Translations under genes and position numbers: made by a program
The notes under the pieces: generated by a model
Told to the model about the DNA's origin: nothing
Database searches by the model: none
The model's input: only the letters and a program-made list of their open reading frames with translations
DNA from: Desulfobacteraceae bacterium
GTDB taxonomy: Bacteria; Desulfobacterota; Desulfobacteria; Desulfobacterales; SG8-13
Reading direction: 5' to 3'
Assembly (NCBI GenBank): GCA_029287875.1
Contig: JARFQH010000092.1
Span: 1 to 18,069, forward strand
Length of the DNA stretch: 18,069 nucleotides
Shown: piece after piece, positions 4,586 to 11,470 of the stretch
Layout of the letters: the number at the start of each line of letters is the position of its first letter
Numbering within the stretch: the stretch's first letter is position 1

Positions 4586-6061
4586 ATGAAATTGATCGTG
4601 TTGATCTTTTCTGCTTTTCTGCTCGTCGTCAATTCAGGTTATGCTGAAACCGATATTCGAGATTCGATCGTTAAAATATTTTGCGTCAGCAACAGCCCTG
4701 ACTATGACAACCCCTGGAACCGTCGGGGTCCTAGGAGGGGGCACGGCTCGGGGTGTGTCATAAACGGAAATCGAATCCTGACCAATGCGCATGTCGTGAG
4801 AGACCACACCTTTATTCAGGTTCAGCTCAATGGGCGACCGAACAAATTCAATGCCCGGGTCCAATTCATTTCGCATGAAGCTGACTTGGCCCTCTTAACG
4901 GTTGAAGACCCGAGCTTTTTCAAGGAAGTTAAAGACCTTGAACTGGCTGAACTTCCCCAAGTGATGGATAAGGTCATTGTTTACGGGTTTCCGGAAGGTG
5001 GCGACACTCTCAGCACGACAACCGGAGTCATCTCCAGGATAGAACACCGCCCATATGCCCATAGTCTGAAGAGGCTTCTGGCCATCCAAATCGATGCCGC
5101 GATAAATCCCGGGAATAGCGGGGGACCTGCTATTGTGGGGGACAAAGTCGTCGGAATTGTCATGCAGCAAATGAAAGGTTCCGAGAACATCGGCTATATC
5201 GTTCCGACAAACATCGTGCAGCACTTCCTCGACGATGTGGTTGACGGCCGATACGATGGTTTTCCACGGATCGGCATAAACACGCAAAATATGGATAACG
5301 GGAACCTGAAAACCTGGTACAAATTGGATAAATCACAAACCGGCATATTGGTGACCAAAGTCATTCCGGGACAACTCTCGGACGGCATCCTGTACCCTGA
5401 TGACATTCTTTCCATGGTTGACGATCATCCGATAGCCGACGACGGGACAGTCGAATTCAGACGGAATGAACGGACGAGCTTCTCTCATTTCATTCAAAAC
5501 CATCAATATGGCGATGTGTTGAAGTTGAAAATTATACGTCAAGGCGAGGAGCATTTGGTCGACATAAACCTCTATAAGGGTTCAGAGGATCATCGTTTTG
5601 TATCGAGATGCGAGTATGATGTTCAACCGCGATATTATATTTATGGCGGCCTTGTATTTTGTCCGCTAACCTTTAACTACCTTAAAACCTGGTCTGATTG
5701 GCAAACCAAGGCGCCGTCGAACCTTTTGAACTTTTTCATAAATGGCCACCCGACCGATAAAAATGAGGAAGTCGTGATCCTGACCAAGGTACTCGAAGCA
5801 GAAATAAATGTCGGGTACAACAAGCATACGGATCAGCGGATTGTAAAGGTGAATGGAAAGAAAATTATTAATCTAAAGCAGATGATCGCATCGATCGAGT
5901 CCCAAAATTCATCTGACTTCATCGTGTTTGAAACGGAGAAGGGTGAACAGCTCGTTTTGAACAATCAAAGAGCGACGGGTATTCATGACGAGATTCTAAG
6001 AACCTACGGGATCGTTCAAGACCGGTCGGGTGATTTGGTGAGATTGGCGCAGTTGAATTAA
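4586..6061 (+). CDS. Exported Deg/HtrA-type serine protease with plant-Deg-like PDZ region
   Basis: The ATG at 4586 has AAGGAA 6-7 bases upstream and gives a clean signal peptide (MKLIVLIFSAFLLVVNSGYA, cleavage after residue 20), so the longer frame from 4517 is rejected. The 491-residue product has a trypsin-like S1C protease domain (about 25-220) with His69 in TNAHVV, Asp100 in EADLALL and Ser178 in NPGNSGGP. A first PDZ (about 245-345) contains GILVTKVIPG and DDILSMVDDHPIADDGTV. The remainder (about 355-491) has YYIYGGLVFCPLT, VILTKVL, VNGKKIINLKQM, matching the extra PDZ region of plant Deg2/Deg9/Deg10 and their bacterial relatives. Expected role: periplasmic quality control or regulated proteolysis. 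A c-di-GMP-I riboswitch with terminator precedes it, so expression should fall when c-di-GMP is high. Confidence 0.9.
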   Translation: MKLIVLIFSAFLLVVNSGYAETDIRDSIVKIFCVSNSPDYDNPWNRRGPRRGHGSGCVINGNRILTNAHVVRDHTFIQVQLNGRPNKFNARVQFISHEADLALLTVEDPSFFKEVKDLELAELPQVMDKVIVYGFPEGGDTLSTTTGVISRIEHRPYAHSLKRLLAIQIDAAINPGNSGGPAIVGDKVVGIVMQQMKGSENIGYIVPTNIVQHFLDDVVDGRYDGFPRIGINTQNMDNGNLKTWYKLDKSQTGILVTKVIPGQLSDGILYPDDILSMVDDHPIADDGTVEFRRNERTSFSHFIQNHQYGDVLKLKIIRQGEEHLVDINLYKGSEDHRFVSRCEYDVQPRYYIYGGLVFCPLTFNYLKTWSDWQTKAPSNLLNFFINGHPTDKNEEVVILTKVLEAEINVGYNKHTDQRIVKVNGKKIINLKQMIASIESQNSSDFIVFETEKGEQLVLNNQRATGIHDEILRTYGIVQDRSGDLVRLAQLN

Positions 6062-6124
6062 CCCCAACACTGAATAAACAAAATGTCAAAGTGTGATTAA
6101 CACTTTTGCAATGGTAGGGTTAAT
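6057..6124. terminator. Possible shared terminator between convergent genes
   Basis: The 58-base gap between the Deg protease and M29 aminopeptidase genes holds an AAAGTGT-GATTA-ACACTTT hairpin (6088-6106). It is nested in a perfect 8-bp inverted repeat ATTAACCC (6057-6064) / GGGTTAAT (6117-6124) that includes both TAA stop codons. T-runs are poor, so bidirectional termination is only plausible. Confidence 0.3.
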
Positions 6125-7316
6125 AATTGAATTCTCCGTTTTCGTAGACGGTTTGCTTGCCGCCGCCTTTCAAAATGGCGGTAACTCTTTTTTTTTCGGT
6201 GTTCACCAGGTCCCAGTGCAGGGCGGAGTCGTTGAAGCCGAGTTCTTTTCGAAGCTTGTCGTCGAGGGCCGTTTTTCCGGCATAGGCATCCGTGTAGGCG
6301 GAGCCCAGGGCCAGGTGGCAGTTGCCGTGAGGTCCGCCGAAGTTCTCGTCGAAGAGCGTGTTGGCCATGAACGCGTTGATGCGTGAAAAACGCCGGTCGG
6401 TCAGAGAAAATTCCCCGACTCTTTTTGCTCCCGGGTCCATTTCAAGCTGACGGCGGACAAAGTCTTCGCCCTTCCGGGCCCCTACCTTCACCACAACTCC
6501 CTTCTTGAATTCCAGCCTGACGCCGGCTACATAGTTGCCGCTGCGAAAAGAGGGCTGGTCGGCGTAGTAAACGCCCTGCGTACCCCGCCAGTCAGGAGAA
6601 ATGAAGACTTCGAAACTCGGGATGTTGCGGCCGGACAGGCCGAGCCACTTTCTCTCTTCCCCCGGCGTGATCGTCAGATCGATGGTATCCGACTCGATGT
6701 GAAAGCGCTCGACCGGCAGCCGGTCGAGTTGCTTTTTGATCGACCGGATCTTCTGATGAACCTCCTGCCACGCCCTGACCGGATGGCGCTGTTCCAGGAA
6801 GCACGCCGCCGCGATTTGACGGGCATAGGCCTTGAGCGACATCTTGGCGTGCCTTGCCAGGGCCATGGTGGGAAAAACGCACAGGGTCCAGCTGAAAAGG
6901 CCCTGTTCCTCACGCCGGGTCAGGATGTCGCGTAAATATTTGCGCACCACGGCCGCCTGGCCGATTTTTTTTGGATCGACATCACTCAAATGGGTGATCG
7001 ATTCAGGGGCATACAGATGAATGCTGCCGTTGAGATGTTGGTTCAGGCTTTCGTCGCCGGCGGGAACGAACTTCAACTGGCGGGGTGTGGCACGGACGTA
7101 GAAGCTTTTTTCCATTTGGGGTGTTTCCAGTGCGCGCGGCACCGGGTTGAGCCCCATCCGGAGCAGCTTGTCATAGAGGATTTCCGCCAGCGGTCGGGCC
7201 GGCAGGTGATACCGGACGGCCACGACGTCATTTTTTTTGAATTTTCTGCGGCGCGCTGTCTGCAGTCCCCAAAGAAGTACTTCGGCATAGCCTTCCAATT
7301 CTTTTTCGGAAAACAC
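6120..7316 (-). CDS. M29 family metallo-aminopeptidase
   Basis: A 398-residue cytoplasmic peptidase of the thermophilic-aminopeptidase (M29, AmpS/PepS) family, which removes N-terminal residues from peptides using two metal ions. The five metal ligands expected from T. thermophilus AmpT are visible: Glu236 (IPSFEVFISPDW), Glu302 (RVGEFSLTD), His334 (NCHLALGSAY), His367 and Asp369 (ALHWDLV). The other family hallmark SGRNIPSFEVFISPDWRGTQ is at about 228-247. Length is typical. Start M at 7316 begins MFSEKELEGYAEVLLWGLQ. It is convergent with the Deg protease gene and seems to be a single-gene transcript. A role in peptide turnover is inferred. Confidence 0.92.
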   Translation of the reverse strand: MFSEKELEGYAEVLLWGLQTARRRKFKKNDVVAVRYHLPARPLAEILYDKLLRMGLNPVPRALETPQMEKSFYVRATPRQLKFVPAGDESLNQHLNGSIHLYAPESITHLSDVDPKKIGQAAVVRKYLRDILTRREEQGLFSWTLCVFPTMALARHAKMSLKAYARQIAAACFLEQRHPVRAWQEVHQKIRSIKKQLDRLPVERFHIESDTIDLTITPGEERKWLGLSGRNIPSFEVFISPDWRGTQGVYYADQPSFRSGNYVAGVRLEFKKGVVVKVGARKGEDFVRRQLEMDPGAKRVGEFSLTDRRFSRINAFMANTLFDENFGGPHGNCHLALGSAYTDAYAGKTALDDKLRKELGFNDSALHWDLVNTEKKRVTAILKGGGKQTVYENGEFNY

Positions 7317-7402
7317 GTTTACCCCCCGGTGTCTTTTACTGTTAGGATCGGGTCATCGATGTCTTGGTCTTTGACAATCGAAGCCCTAAAAACAATTTGA
7401 TC

Positions 7403-7687
7403 TCACCACAGAGGCACAGAGAGCACAGAGGTGTATTTTTTTTGCGTTTGCCGCTGACCCAGATACCATCTGCTGGAGCAATGGGGCAGGGACGGCGGCA
7501 AACGCAAAGCATCAATGCTGGCGCATAGAGAAAATCCGAGATACCATGAGCAGTGCACGTATCACCGAGGCGATAGGTTTTTGCCCATCGCCGCCTGTCC
7601 GCCATGGCTTTGTTCAGGCAAGGCGGGCGGGCCTCCCTATGGACAAAATAAATTAGTGTCTTTGCGTCCTCTGCGTCTCTGTGGTGA
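7403..7687. mobile_element. MITE-like element with CACCACAGAG terminal inverted repeats
   Basis: The left end TCACCACAGAGGCACAGAG (from 7403) is mirrored by the right end, whose reverse complement begins TCACCACAGAGACGCAGAG (to 7687). The match continues, with mismatches, for about 30 bases into GRRCRCARAG. Inside are a perfect 14-bp inverted repeat TTTGCGTTTGCCGC (7441-7454) / GCGGCAAACGCAAA (7495-7508), the small hairpin CAGAT-ACC-ATCTG, and a third inverted-repeat region around 7565-7640. No transposase is encoded in its 285 bases. It fills most of the gap between the aminopeptidase gene and the next minus-strand gene. CACAGAG-type ends recur in many environmental bacterial genomes. Confidence 0.65.
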
Positions 7688-7716
7688 AAAATATTACCGC
7701 TAATACGCCACTTTGA

Positions 7717-7974
7717 TTATTTAGGATGATCGTCTTTCAGAAAGAGGCGATGATACTCTGATTCCGTCAGGTGTCGTTTGAGCAGACGGGTGACGAGGCT
7801 GAAAATCTCGTTCAACTCGTCATCGCTGAGCCGTTTGACAAGGGTTTGCATCAGCGCATCGTCGGAAAATTTCTGCAGGTAATACACGATGGTGTTCTGG
7901 TCGTTCTCGCGGTCGAGGCCGAAACCGACCAGCCCCTTGTAGGTTTCGACGAACTGATGAGAATGTGTGGCCAT
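7717..7974 (-). CDS. Short conserved cytoplasmic protein of unknown function
   Basis: 85 residues, no signal peptide or membrane segment, largely alpha-helical and charged (MATHSHQFVETYKGLVGFGL, LQKFSDDALMQTLVKRLSDD, LLKRHLTESEYHRLFL). Short proteins with this HAHxFVETYxGLVGFGLDRE pattern are found in Geobacter and Desulfobacterales genomes under the label cytoplasmic protein; no function is known to me. The start codon is at 7974 with only a weak, rather distant AAGGA. It is isolated between a MITE-like element and a spacer, so neighbours give no hint. The conserved pattern recalled from other genomes is the main support for it being real. Confidence 0.75.
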   Translation of the reverse strand: MATHSHQFVETYKGLVGFGLDRENDQNTIVYYLQKFSDDALMQTLVKRLSDDELNEIFSLVTRLLKRHLTESEYHRLFLKDDHPK

Positions 7975-8149
7975 GGCGCGGGTCTATCCTTTTTTAACAG
8001 TGCGGCTGTTGGAAGGAATTCTGCTCTAGTTTCTATGCGATCCAAGGACAATGAGAAAGCCTTTTTATACCTGTATTCGATTACCCGATGTCCGTCAACC
8101 CCGACCGCATCGATGCCAGACTATCTCGGTGAAAATAAGATTCCTATAA

Positions 8150-8201
8150 TTTAAAATGCGGTCACCCGGCTCCATGTGAAGGTTCGCCGAGAACCGTTGG
8201 C
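8150..8201 (+). repeat. Dispersed 52-bp repeat, copy 2
   Basis: Partner of 4176-4227 (41 of 52 identical by hand alignment). Here the internal hairpin is perfect: GGTTC-GCCGA-GAACC. It lies 40 bases upstream of the candidate -35 box of the downstream hydrolase gene, similar to the placement of copy 1 upstream of the riboswitch promoter. Confidence 0.6.
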
Positions 8202-8233
8202 CGCGAAACGAGGCGATCGATCGACAGATCGAT

Positions 8234-8279
8234 CCGTCAATTGTTTCCGATCCAACACCGTGCTATACGGGTTTGACGG
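8234..8279 (+). promoter_or_regulatory. Candidate promoter framed by an inverted repeat
   Basis: TTGTTT (8241-8246), 17-base spacer, TATACG (8264-8269). The pair is bracketed by CCGTCAA (8234-8240) and TTGACGG (8273-8279), a 7-bp inverted repeat that could be an operator or leader hairpin. Boxes are imperfect, so the call is tentative. Confidence 0.4.
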
Positions 8280-8309
8280 TGGATCGGATCCGAAGGAGTA
8301 TACATCACG

Positions 8310-9254
8310 ATGATGAGACCGAGCAGAATCGACGGGGCAAACGTCCGTATAGGCTATTTCACTACCGCAGATGGAACGACTATCCGCAATGCCCTTTGGT
8401 CTCCCGAGAGTAAAAATCCCCGTGGCAGCGTGGTGCTGCTTGGCGGCCGCAAGGAGTTTCTCGAAAAATACACCGAAACCGCAGCCGACCTCAACCAGAG
8501 GGGATTTGCGGTCTTCGGCTTCGACTGGCGCGGCCAGGGGCTTTCGAGCCGCATGCTGCCGGACCGGCTGAAAGGCTTTGTACGGAATTACGATGACTAC
8601 GTACAGGATCTGGAGGACTTCTTCCAGAAGGTCGTCCAGCCGAAGGCCGTGCGTCCGATCTATTTGCTGGCGCATTCGATGGGTGGGCATGTGGCCCTCC
8701 GTTATCTGCATCGGCAGCCGGCAGGCATCGAAAAGGCAGTCCTTGTGGCTCCCATGCTCGACATCAACACGAAACCGTTTCCACGGTGGCTGGTGAAAGG
8801 GTTGGTTTGGCTGGGCCAACATATCGGCTCTGAAGAAGCCCTCGTGCCGGGCAGCGACAAGCGCACCAATTTCGATCGTCCGTTTGAAGGAAATGCGCTC
8901 ACCGCGGACCCTAGGCGCTTTGCCGTGGAAAAAAACGCCGTGGCCCAAAATCCGGATTTGGCCCTCGGCGGCGTGACATTCGCGTGGCTGACGGCAACGT
9001 TCGCATCGATCGCGCACATCCGACGACCGGGCTTTCTCGAGGGAGTTCGAGCTCCGGTGCTGATGGTTGTGGCCGGGGCCGACCGGGTTGTGTCGGTTGC
9101 AGCCCAGAAGTCGGCCTGCAGGAGATTGCCGAACGGCCGGCTTCTGATCATTTCAGATGCGCGTCACGAAATCCTGATGGAGACCGATGCCATTCGGACG
9201 CAATTCTGGGAGGCGTTTGACGCCTTCATCGCGAAGCAGACGGCGCATCCATGA
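8310..9254 (+). CDS. Alpha/beta hydrolase, lysophospholipase/monoacylglycerol lipase-like
   Basis: 314 residues with a full alpha/beta-hydrolase serine triad: Ser123 in the nucleophile elbow AHSMGGH, Asp258 in VVAGADRVV, His286 in DARHEILME. The oxyanion-hole region is LLGGRKEFLEKYTETAADL, and FGFDWRGQGLSSR (70-82) is the strand preceding the elbow. This pattern matches PldB/monoglyceride-lipase-like proteins that cleave lysophospholipid or monoacylglycerol esters; the exact substrate cannot be told. No signal peptide, so cytoplasmic or membrane-associated. AAGGAG (8293-8298) lies 11 bases before the first ATG and 14 before a second one. Its 3' end overlaps the convergent hydrolase gene by 29 bases. 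Confidence 0.88.
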   Translation: MMRPSRIDGANVRIGYFTTADGTTIRNALWSPESKNPRGSVVLLGGRKEFLEKYTETAADLNQRGFAVFGFDWRGQGLSSRMLPDRLKGFVRNYDDYVQDLEDFFQKVVQPKAVRPIYLLAHSMGGHVALRYLHRQPAGIEKAVLVAPMLDINTKPFPRWLVKGLVWLGQHIGSEEALVPGSDKRTNFDRPFEGNALTADPRRFAVEKNAVAQNPDLALGGVTFAWLTATFASIAHIRRPGFLEGVRAPVLMVVAGADRVVSVAAQKSACRRLPNGRLLIISDARHEILMETDAIRTQFWEAFDAFIAKQTAHP

Positions 9255-10062
9255 TGTCAGGACCACTTAGCTTCGTTGTTAATTGCTTTACGGCTTCCAA
9301 GTATTGCGACAGGCCGCGCGCGAAGATGTCGTTGTGGTTGGCGCCGGAAATGGTGAGCAGTGACTTCTCGGCTGCCGGACAGGCGTCATAGAGGGCCTTG
9401 CCCTCGGAGTAGGGAATGATGTGGTCGAACTCGGCATGAATGATCAGGGTCGGTTTGTCGACCTGTTTGATTTTGTCGATGTTGCGAAAGCCTTCCTCTT
9501 CCCGGAACCCGATCGCCGCCGTTGAAACCCCCAGCAGCTGCAGGAGCGGTGCGGCATATGCAAAACCGCTTTCGATGACCAGACCGTCGATATTCGCCGC
9601 TCGACCACCGGCCAGTTCGAGGGCCGAGGCGCTGCCGAGCGATCGGCCCATGACGACCAGCGGACCGGTGTAGCTGCTTTTCTGCAACCATTCGACGGTC
9701 CAATCGAAAATTGTGTGGCAGTCCGACATCATGGCCGCCACCGACGGTTGTCCGCCGGAGCGGCCGTATCCTCTGTAATCGACCGCCATGAAGTTGATAC
9801 CCATCTGGTTGTAGAGCGGCCCCAAATCGTTGTAGTCGTCGACGATTTCACCGTTGCCGTGAAAAAAGAGAATGTTGGGCCCGGCCGGATCTCCGGCGTG
9901 AAAGCAGGCACCGACGGCGATATTGTCATCGACCGGAACCATAAGCTCGCGGGAAGGCAAACTGAGTTTAGTGCTGCCGTATGAAGGCCGCGGGTGAAAC
10001 AAGACCGCCAGGATTTCCGGCCGATCCAGGATGCTGTAGTCGATTGACTTGGGTGAGCTCAT
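9226..10062 (-). CDS. Alpha/beta hydrolase (YqkD/FrsA-like serine hydrolase)
   Basis: 278 residues, cytoplasmic-looking. HGNGEIVDDY (68-77) provides the oxyanion hole; the triad is Ser141 in MGRSLGSASALELA, Asp213 in HAEFDHIIPYSEG and His243 in SGANHNDI. This arrangement is that of bacterial proteins labelled alpha/beta hydrolase of unknown specificity, often near YqkD/BAAT-like enzymes; it is not closely similar to the hydrolase at 8310-9254. It is the last gene of a minus-strand run: its ATG is 11 bases after the DUF1499 gene stop, with AAGG about 9 bases upstream, so it is probably co-transcribed with fxsA and the lipoprotein gene. Substrate unknown. Confidence 0.88.
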   Translation of the reverse strand: MSSPKSIDYSILDRPEILAVLFHPRPSYGSTKLSLPSRELMVPVDDNIAVGACFHAGDPAGPNILFFHGNGEIVDDYNDLGPLYNQMGINFMAVDYRGYGRSGGQPSVAAMMSDCHTIFDWTVEWLQKSSYTGPLVVMGRSLGSASALELAGGRAANIDGLVIESGFAYAAPLLQLLGVSTAAIGFREEEGFRNIDKIKQVDKPTLIIHAEFDHIIPYSEGKALYDACPAAEKSLLTISGANHNDIFARGLSQYLEAVKQLTTKLSGPDIMDAPSASR

Positions 10063-10073
10063 AACCGGTTGCC

Positions 10074-10562
10074 TTACTGTGTGGGAGATTGTGAGGGTTC
10101 CGAGGTCGTTGCGGCCTGAAAACGCCGGCGGATTTCTTCGATCCGTTTGCGGTTGACGCCGAAATCGGTGTAGCCGACCCGCGAGGCGGACCGCAGATCG
10201 ATGCGACGGTCTGCCGCATCGAAGCGGAAGTCGACGTCGTCCACGAAACCGAAGACGGTCGAGGTGAACTCGGCGTGGATAGTGGTATCGGTTCGGGAAA
10301 CGATTTTTGCCCCTTTCATCTGATCCAGCACGGACAGCAGATGCGCGGTGGCTTCTGCCATCGAGCCTTTATATGTGAGCGTTGCGATGAAATGCTCTTT
10401 GTCGTCACTGAGCGAGGAGACGCAGTTCGGTCGGTCCGGGCAGGCGGCGAGTTTACCGTTCTTGCCGTCCGCGTCCACCGGCCGGTTGGCGGTACAGTTC
10501 GACAGCATCAACGCTATCGCTACAAAAATCGGTATTTTTCTTGTCATGACCTCAGCCTGCAT
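10074..10562 (-). CDS. DUF1499 family lipoprotein
   Basis: 162 residues. The N-terminus carries a lipoprotein signal (MTRKIPIFVAIALMLSNC), with the lipobox Cys following LSN, so the mature protein should be tethered to a membrane facing the periplasm. CPDRPNCVSS (about 41-50) and the following beta-rich region with VDDVDFRFD and IDLRSASRVGYTDFGVN match DUF1499, a family without known biochemical role. The ATG at 10562 overlaps the fxsA stop as TAATG, favouring translational coupling. A second ATG five codons in has GAGG upstream and gives a neater signal peptide, so either start is possible. It is the middle gene of the fxsA-DUF1499-hydrolase operon. Confidence 0.88.
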   Translation of the reverse strand: MQAEVMTRKIPIFVAIALMLSNCTANRPVDADGKNGKLAACPDRPNCVSSLSDDKEHFIATLTYKGSMAEATAHLLSVLDQMKGAKIVSRTDTTIHAEFTSTVFGFVDDVDFRFDAADRRIDLRSASRVGYTDFGVNRKRIEEIRRRFQAATTSEPSQSPTQ

Positions 10563-10957
10563 TACGATGTCCGACCACCGGTATAATGCCGGGAGTCGAT
10601 GTAGGGCTCCAAGCGGCGTTTCAGGTAGCGTTTGACGTAATGTCGGGTTTCGGGAAAAAGGAGCAAAAGCCCCATAGCGTCGGTCAGAAATCCGGGCGTC
10701 AGCAGGACCAAACCGGCGGCGAAAATCAGCACCGCGTCCAGCAGTTCCTCGGCCGGCATCCGCCCTTGCTCAAGGCTGTTGCGCACGCGCAGCATGGTCT
10801 GCATGCCCTGCAGGCGCGCCAGATACGCTCCGGCAAAACCGGTTGCAATGACCAGCAGTACGGTCTTAAATGCCCCGATATGGCCGCCGACCTTGATCAG
10901 CAGGTATATTTCGATGACGGGCACAAGGGTGAAAGCGAGAAAAAGTTTGAACAGCAT
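10562..10957 (-). CDS. fxsA: FxsA family inner-membrane protein
   Basis: 131 residues from the ATG at 10957; a GTG four codons upstream (10969) is an alternative. Three hydrophobic segments are visible: about 4-21 (LAFTLVPVIEIYLLIKV), 28-45 (FKTVLLVIATGFAGAYLA) and 76-100 (VLIFAAGLVLLTPGFLTDAM). They match FxsA, whose overproduction in E. coli relieves exclusion of phage T7 by the F plasmid PifA system. The normal role is unknown. The C-terminus is short and basic (RHYVKRYLKRRLE). First gene of a three-gene operon; a MITE-like element lies just upstream. Confidence 0.92.
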   Translation of the reverse strand: MLFKLFLAFTLVPVIEIYLLIKVGGHIGAFKTVLLVIATGFAGAYLARLQGMQTMLRVRNSLEQGRMPAEELLDAVLIFAAGLVLLTPGFLTDAMGLLLLFPETRHYVKRYLKRRLEPYIDSRHYTGGRTS

Positions 10958-10992
10958 GGGTATGATCACTTCTGGTTAATAAAATCCATAGG

Positions 10993-11130
10993 AGCTATCT
11001 CAAAATTAGGCTTTTCGGTCGAGATCAAGACGAGACCGAGAATCAACCCGGAGGCATACTCAAAAATGTCGAGGACTTGAGACGAGGGCTCAACGCCGAT
11101 ATCGGGCGAAAAGACTTTTTTGAGATTGCT
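10993..11130. mobile_element. MITE-like hairpin element with ATCTCAAAA ends
   Basis: AGCTATCTCAAAA (10993-11005) is mirrored by TTTTGAGATTGCT (11118-11130) with one mismatch. The symmetry continues inward with AGGCTTTTCG (11008-11017) against CGAAAAGACT (11107-11116), giving about 33-base imperfect terminal inverted repeats in a 138-bp unit. There is no coding capacity. It abuts the stop codon of the small gene at 11132 and lies just upstream of fxsA, so it may provide 3' structure for one transcript and leader sequence for the other. Confidence 0.65.
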
Positions 11131-11131
11131 T

Positions 11132-11335
11132 CTAGTCAAATGTCAGCGAATCGTCTTTCGCCAAGTCCTTTTGGTTGAGAAAATCGCAGTATTCTTCCGC
11201 CCGCCGCTGCGCCTTCGATTTTTGTCCGGTCTGCGTTTGCGGGTCCTTGTGAAAGGATGCAATCGCAATCTCATCGTCACCCTCTTTTTCCAATACTTGA
11301 AATCCTCCCTCAAAATGCTTGACGAAATACTTCAT
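11132..11335 (-). CDS. Small protein of unknown function
   Basis: The ATG at 11335 is chosen because GAGG lies 8 bases upstream; a longer frame to 11371 has no such site. The 67-residue product starts MKYFVKHFEGGFQVLEKEGD, has a predicted beta-rich first half (antiparallel strands around KYFVKHFEGGFQVLE and DEIAIASFHKD) and a charged helical second half (SKAQRRAEEYCDFLNQKD). No signal peptide or known motif. Not recognised. The plausible ribosome site and balanced composition suggest a real gene. Its stop abuts the MITE-like element at 10993-11130. Confidence 0.65.
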   Translation of the reverse strand: MKYFVKHFEGGFQVLEKEGDDEIAIASFHKDPQTQTGQKSKAQRRAEEYCDFLNQKDLAKDDSLTFD

Positions 11336-11470
11336 GATCGCGACCTCACCTCCGCTTCGTTTGAATATCATAGGTTGAATGGATACCGAAAAGGGCCTTC
11401 AAGCCGCTTGCCCCGCCCCCGGCCGCATCAGCTGATTTTTAACGGCGGCGGCATTGGTCCGCCATGCCGC

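Larger units (their letters stand above)
7975..8309. other. Spacer between divergent genes with repeat and promoter
   Basis: 335 bases without a gene between divergent genes. It holds dispersed repeat copy 2 (8150-8201) and a candidate promoter for the plus-strand hydrolase (8241-8269). Nothing else is evident in 7975-8149. Confidence 0.6.

Noticed and set aside
8151..9017. 288-codon minus-strand frame opposite the hydrolase
   Set aside because: It is the antisense shadow of a gene with an intact serine triad; no family features in the translation.
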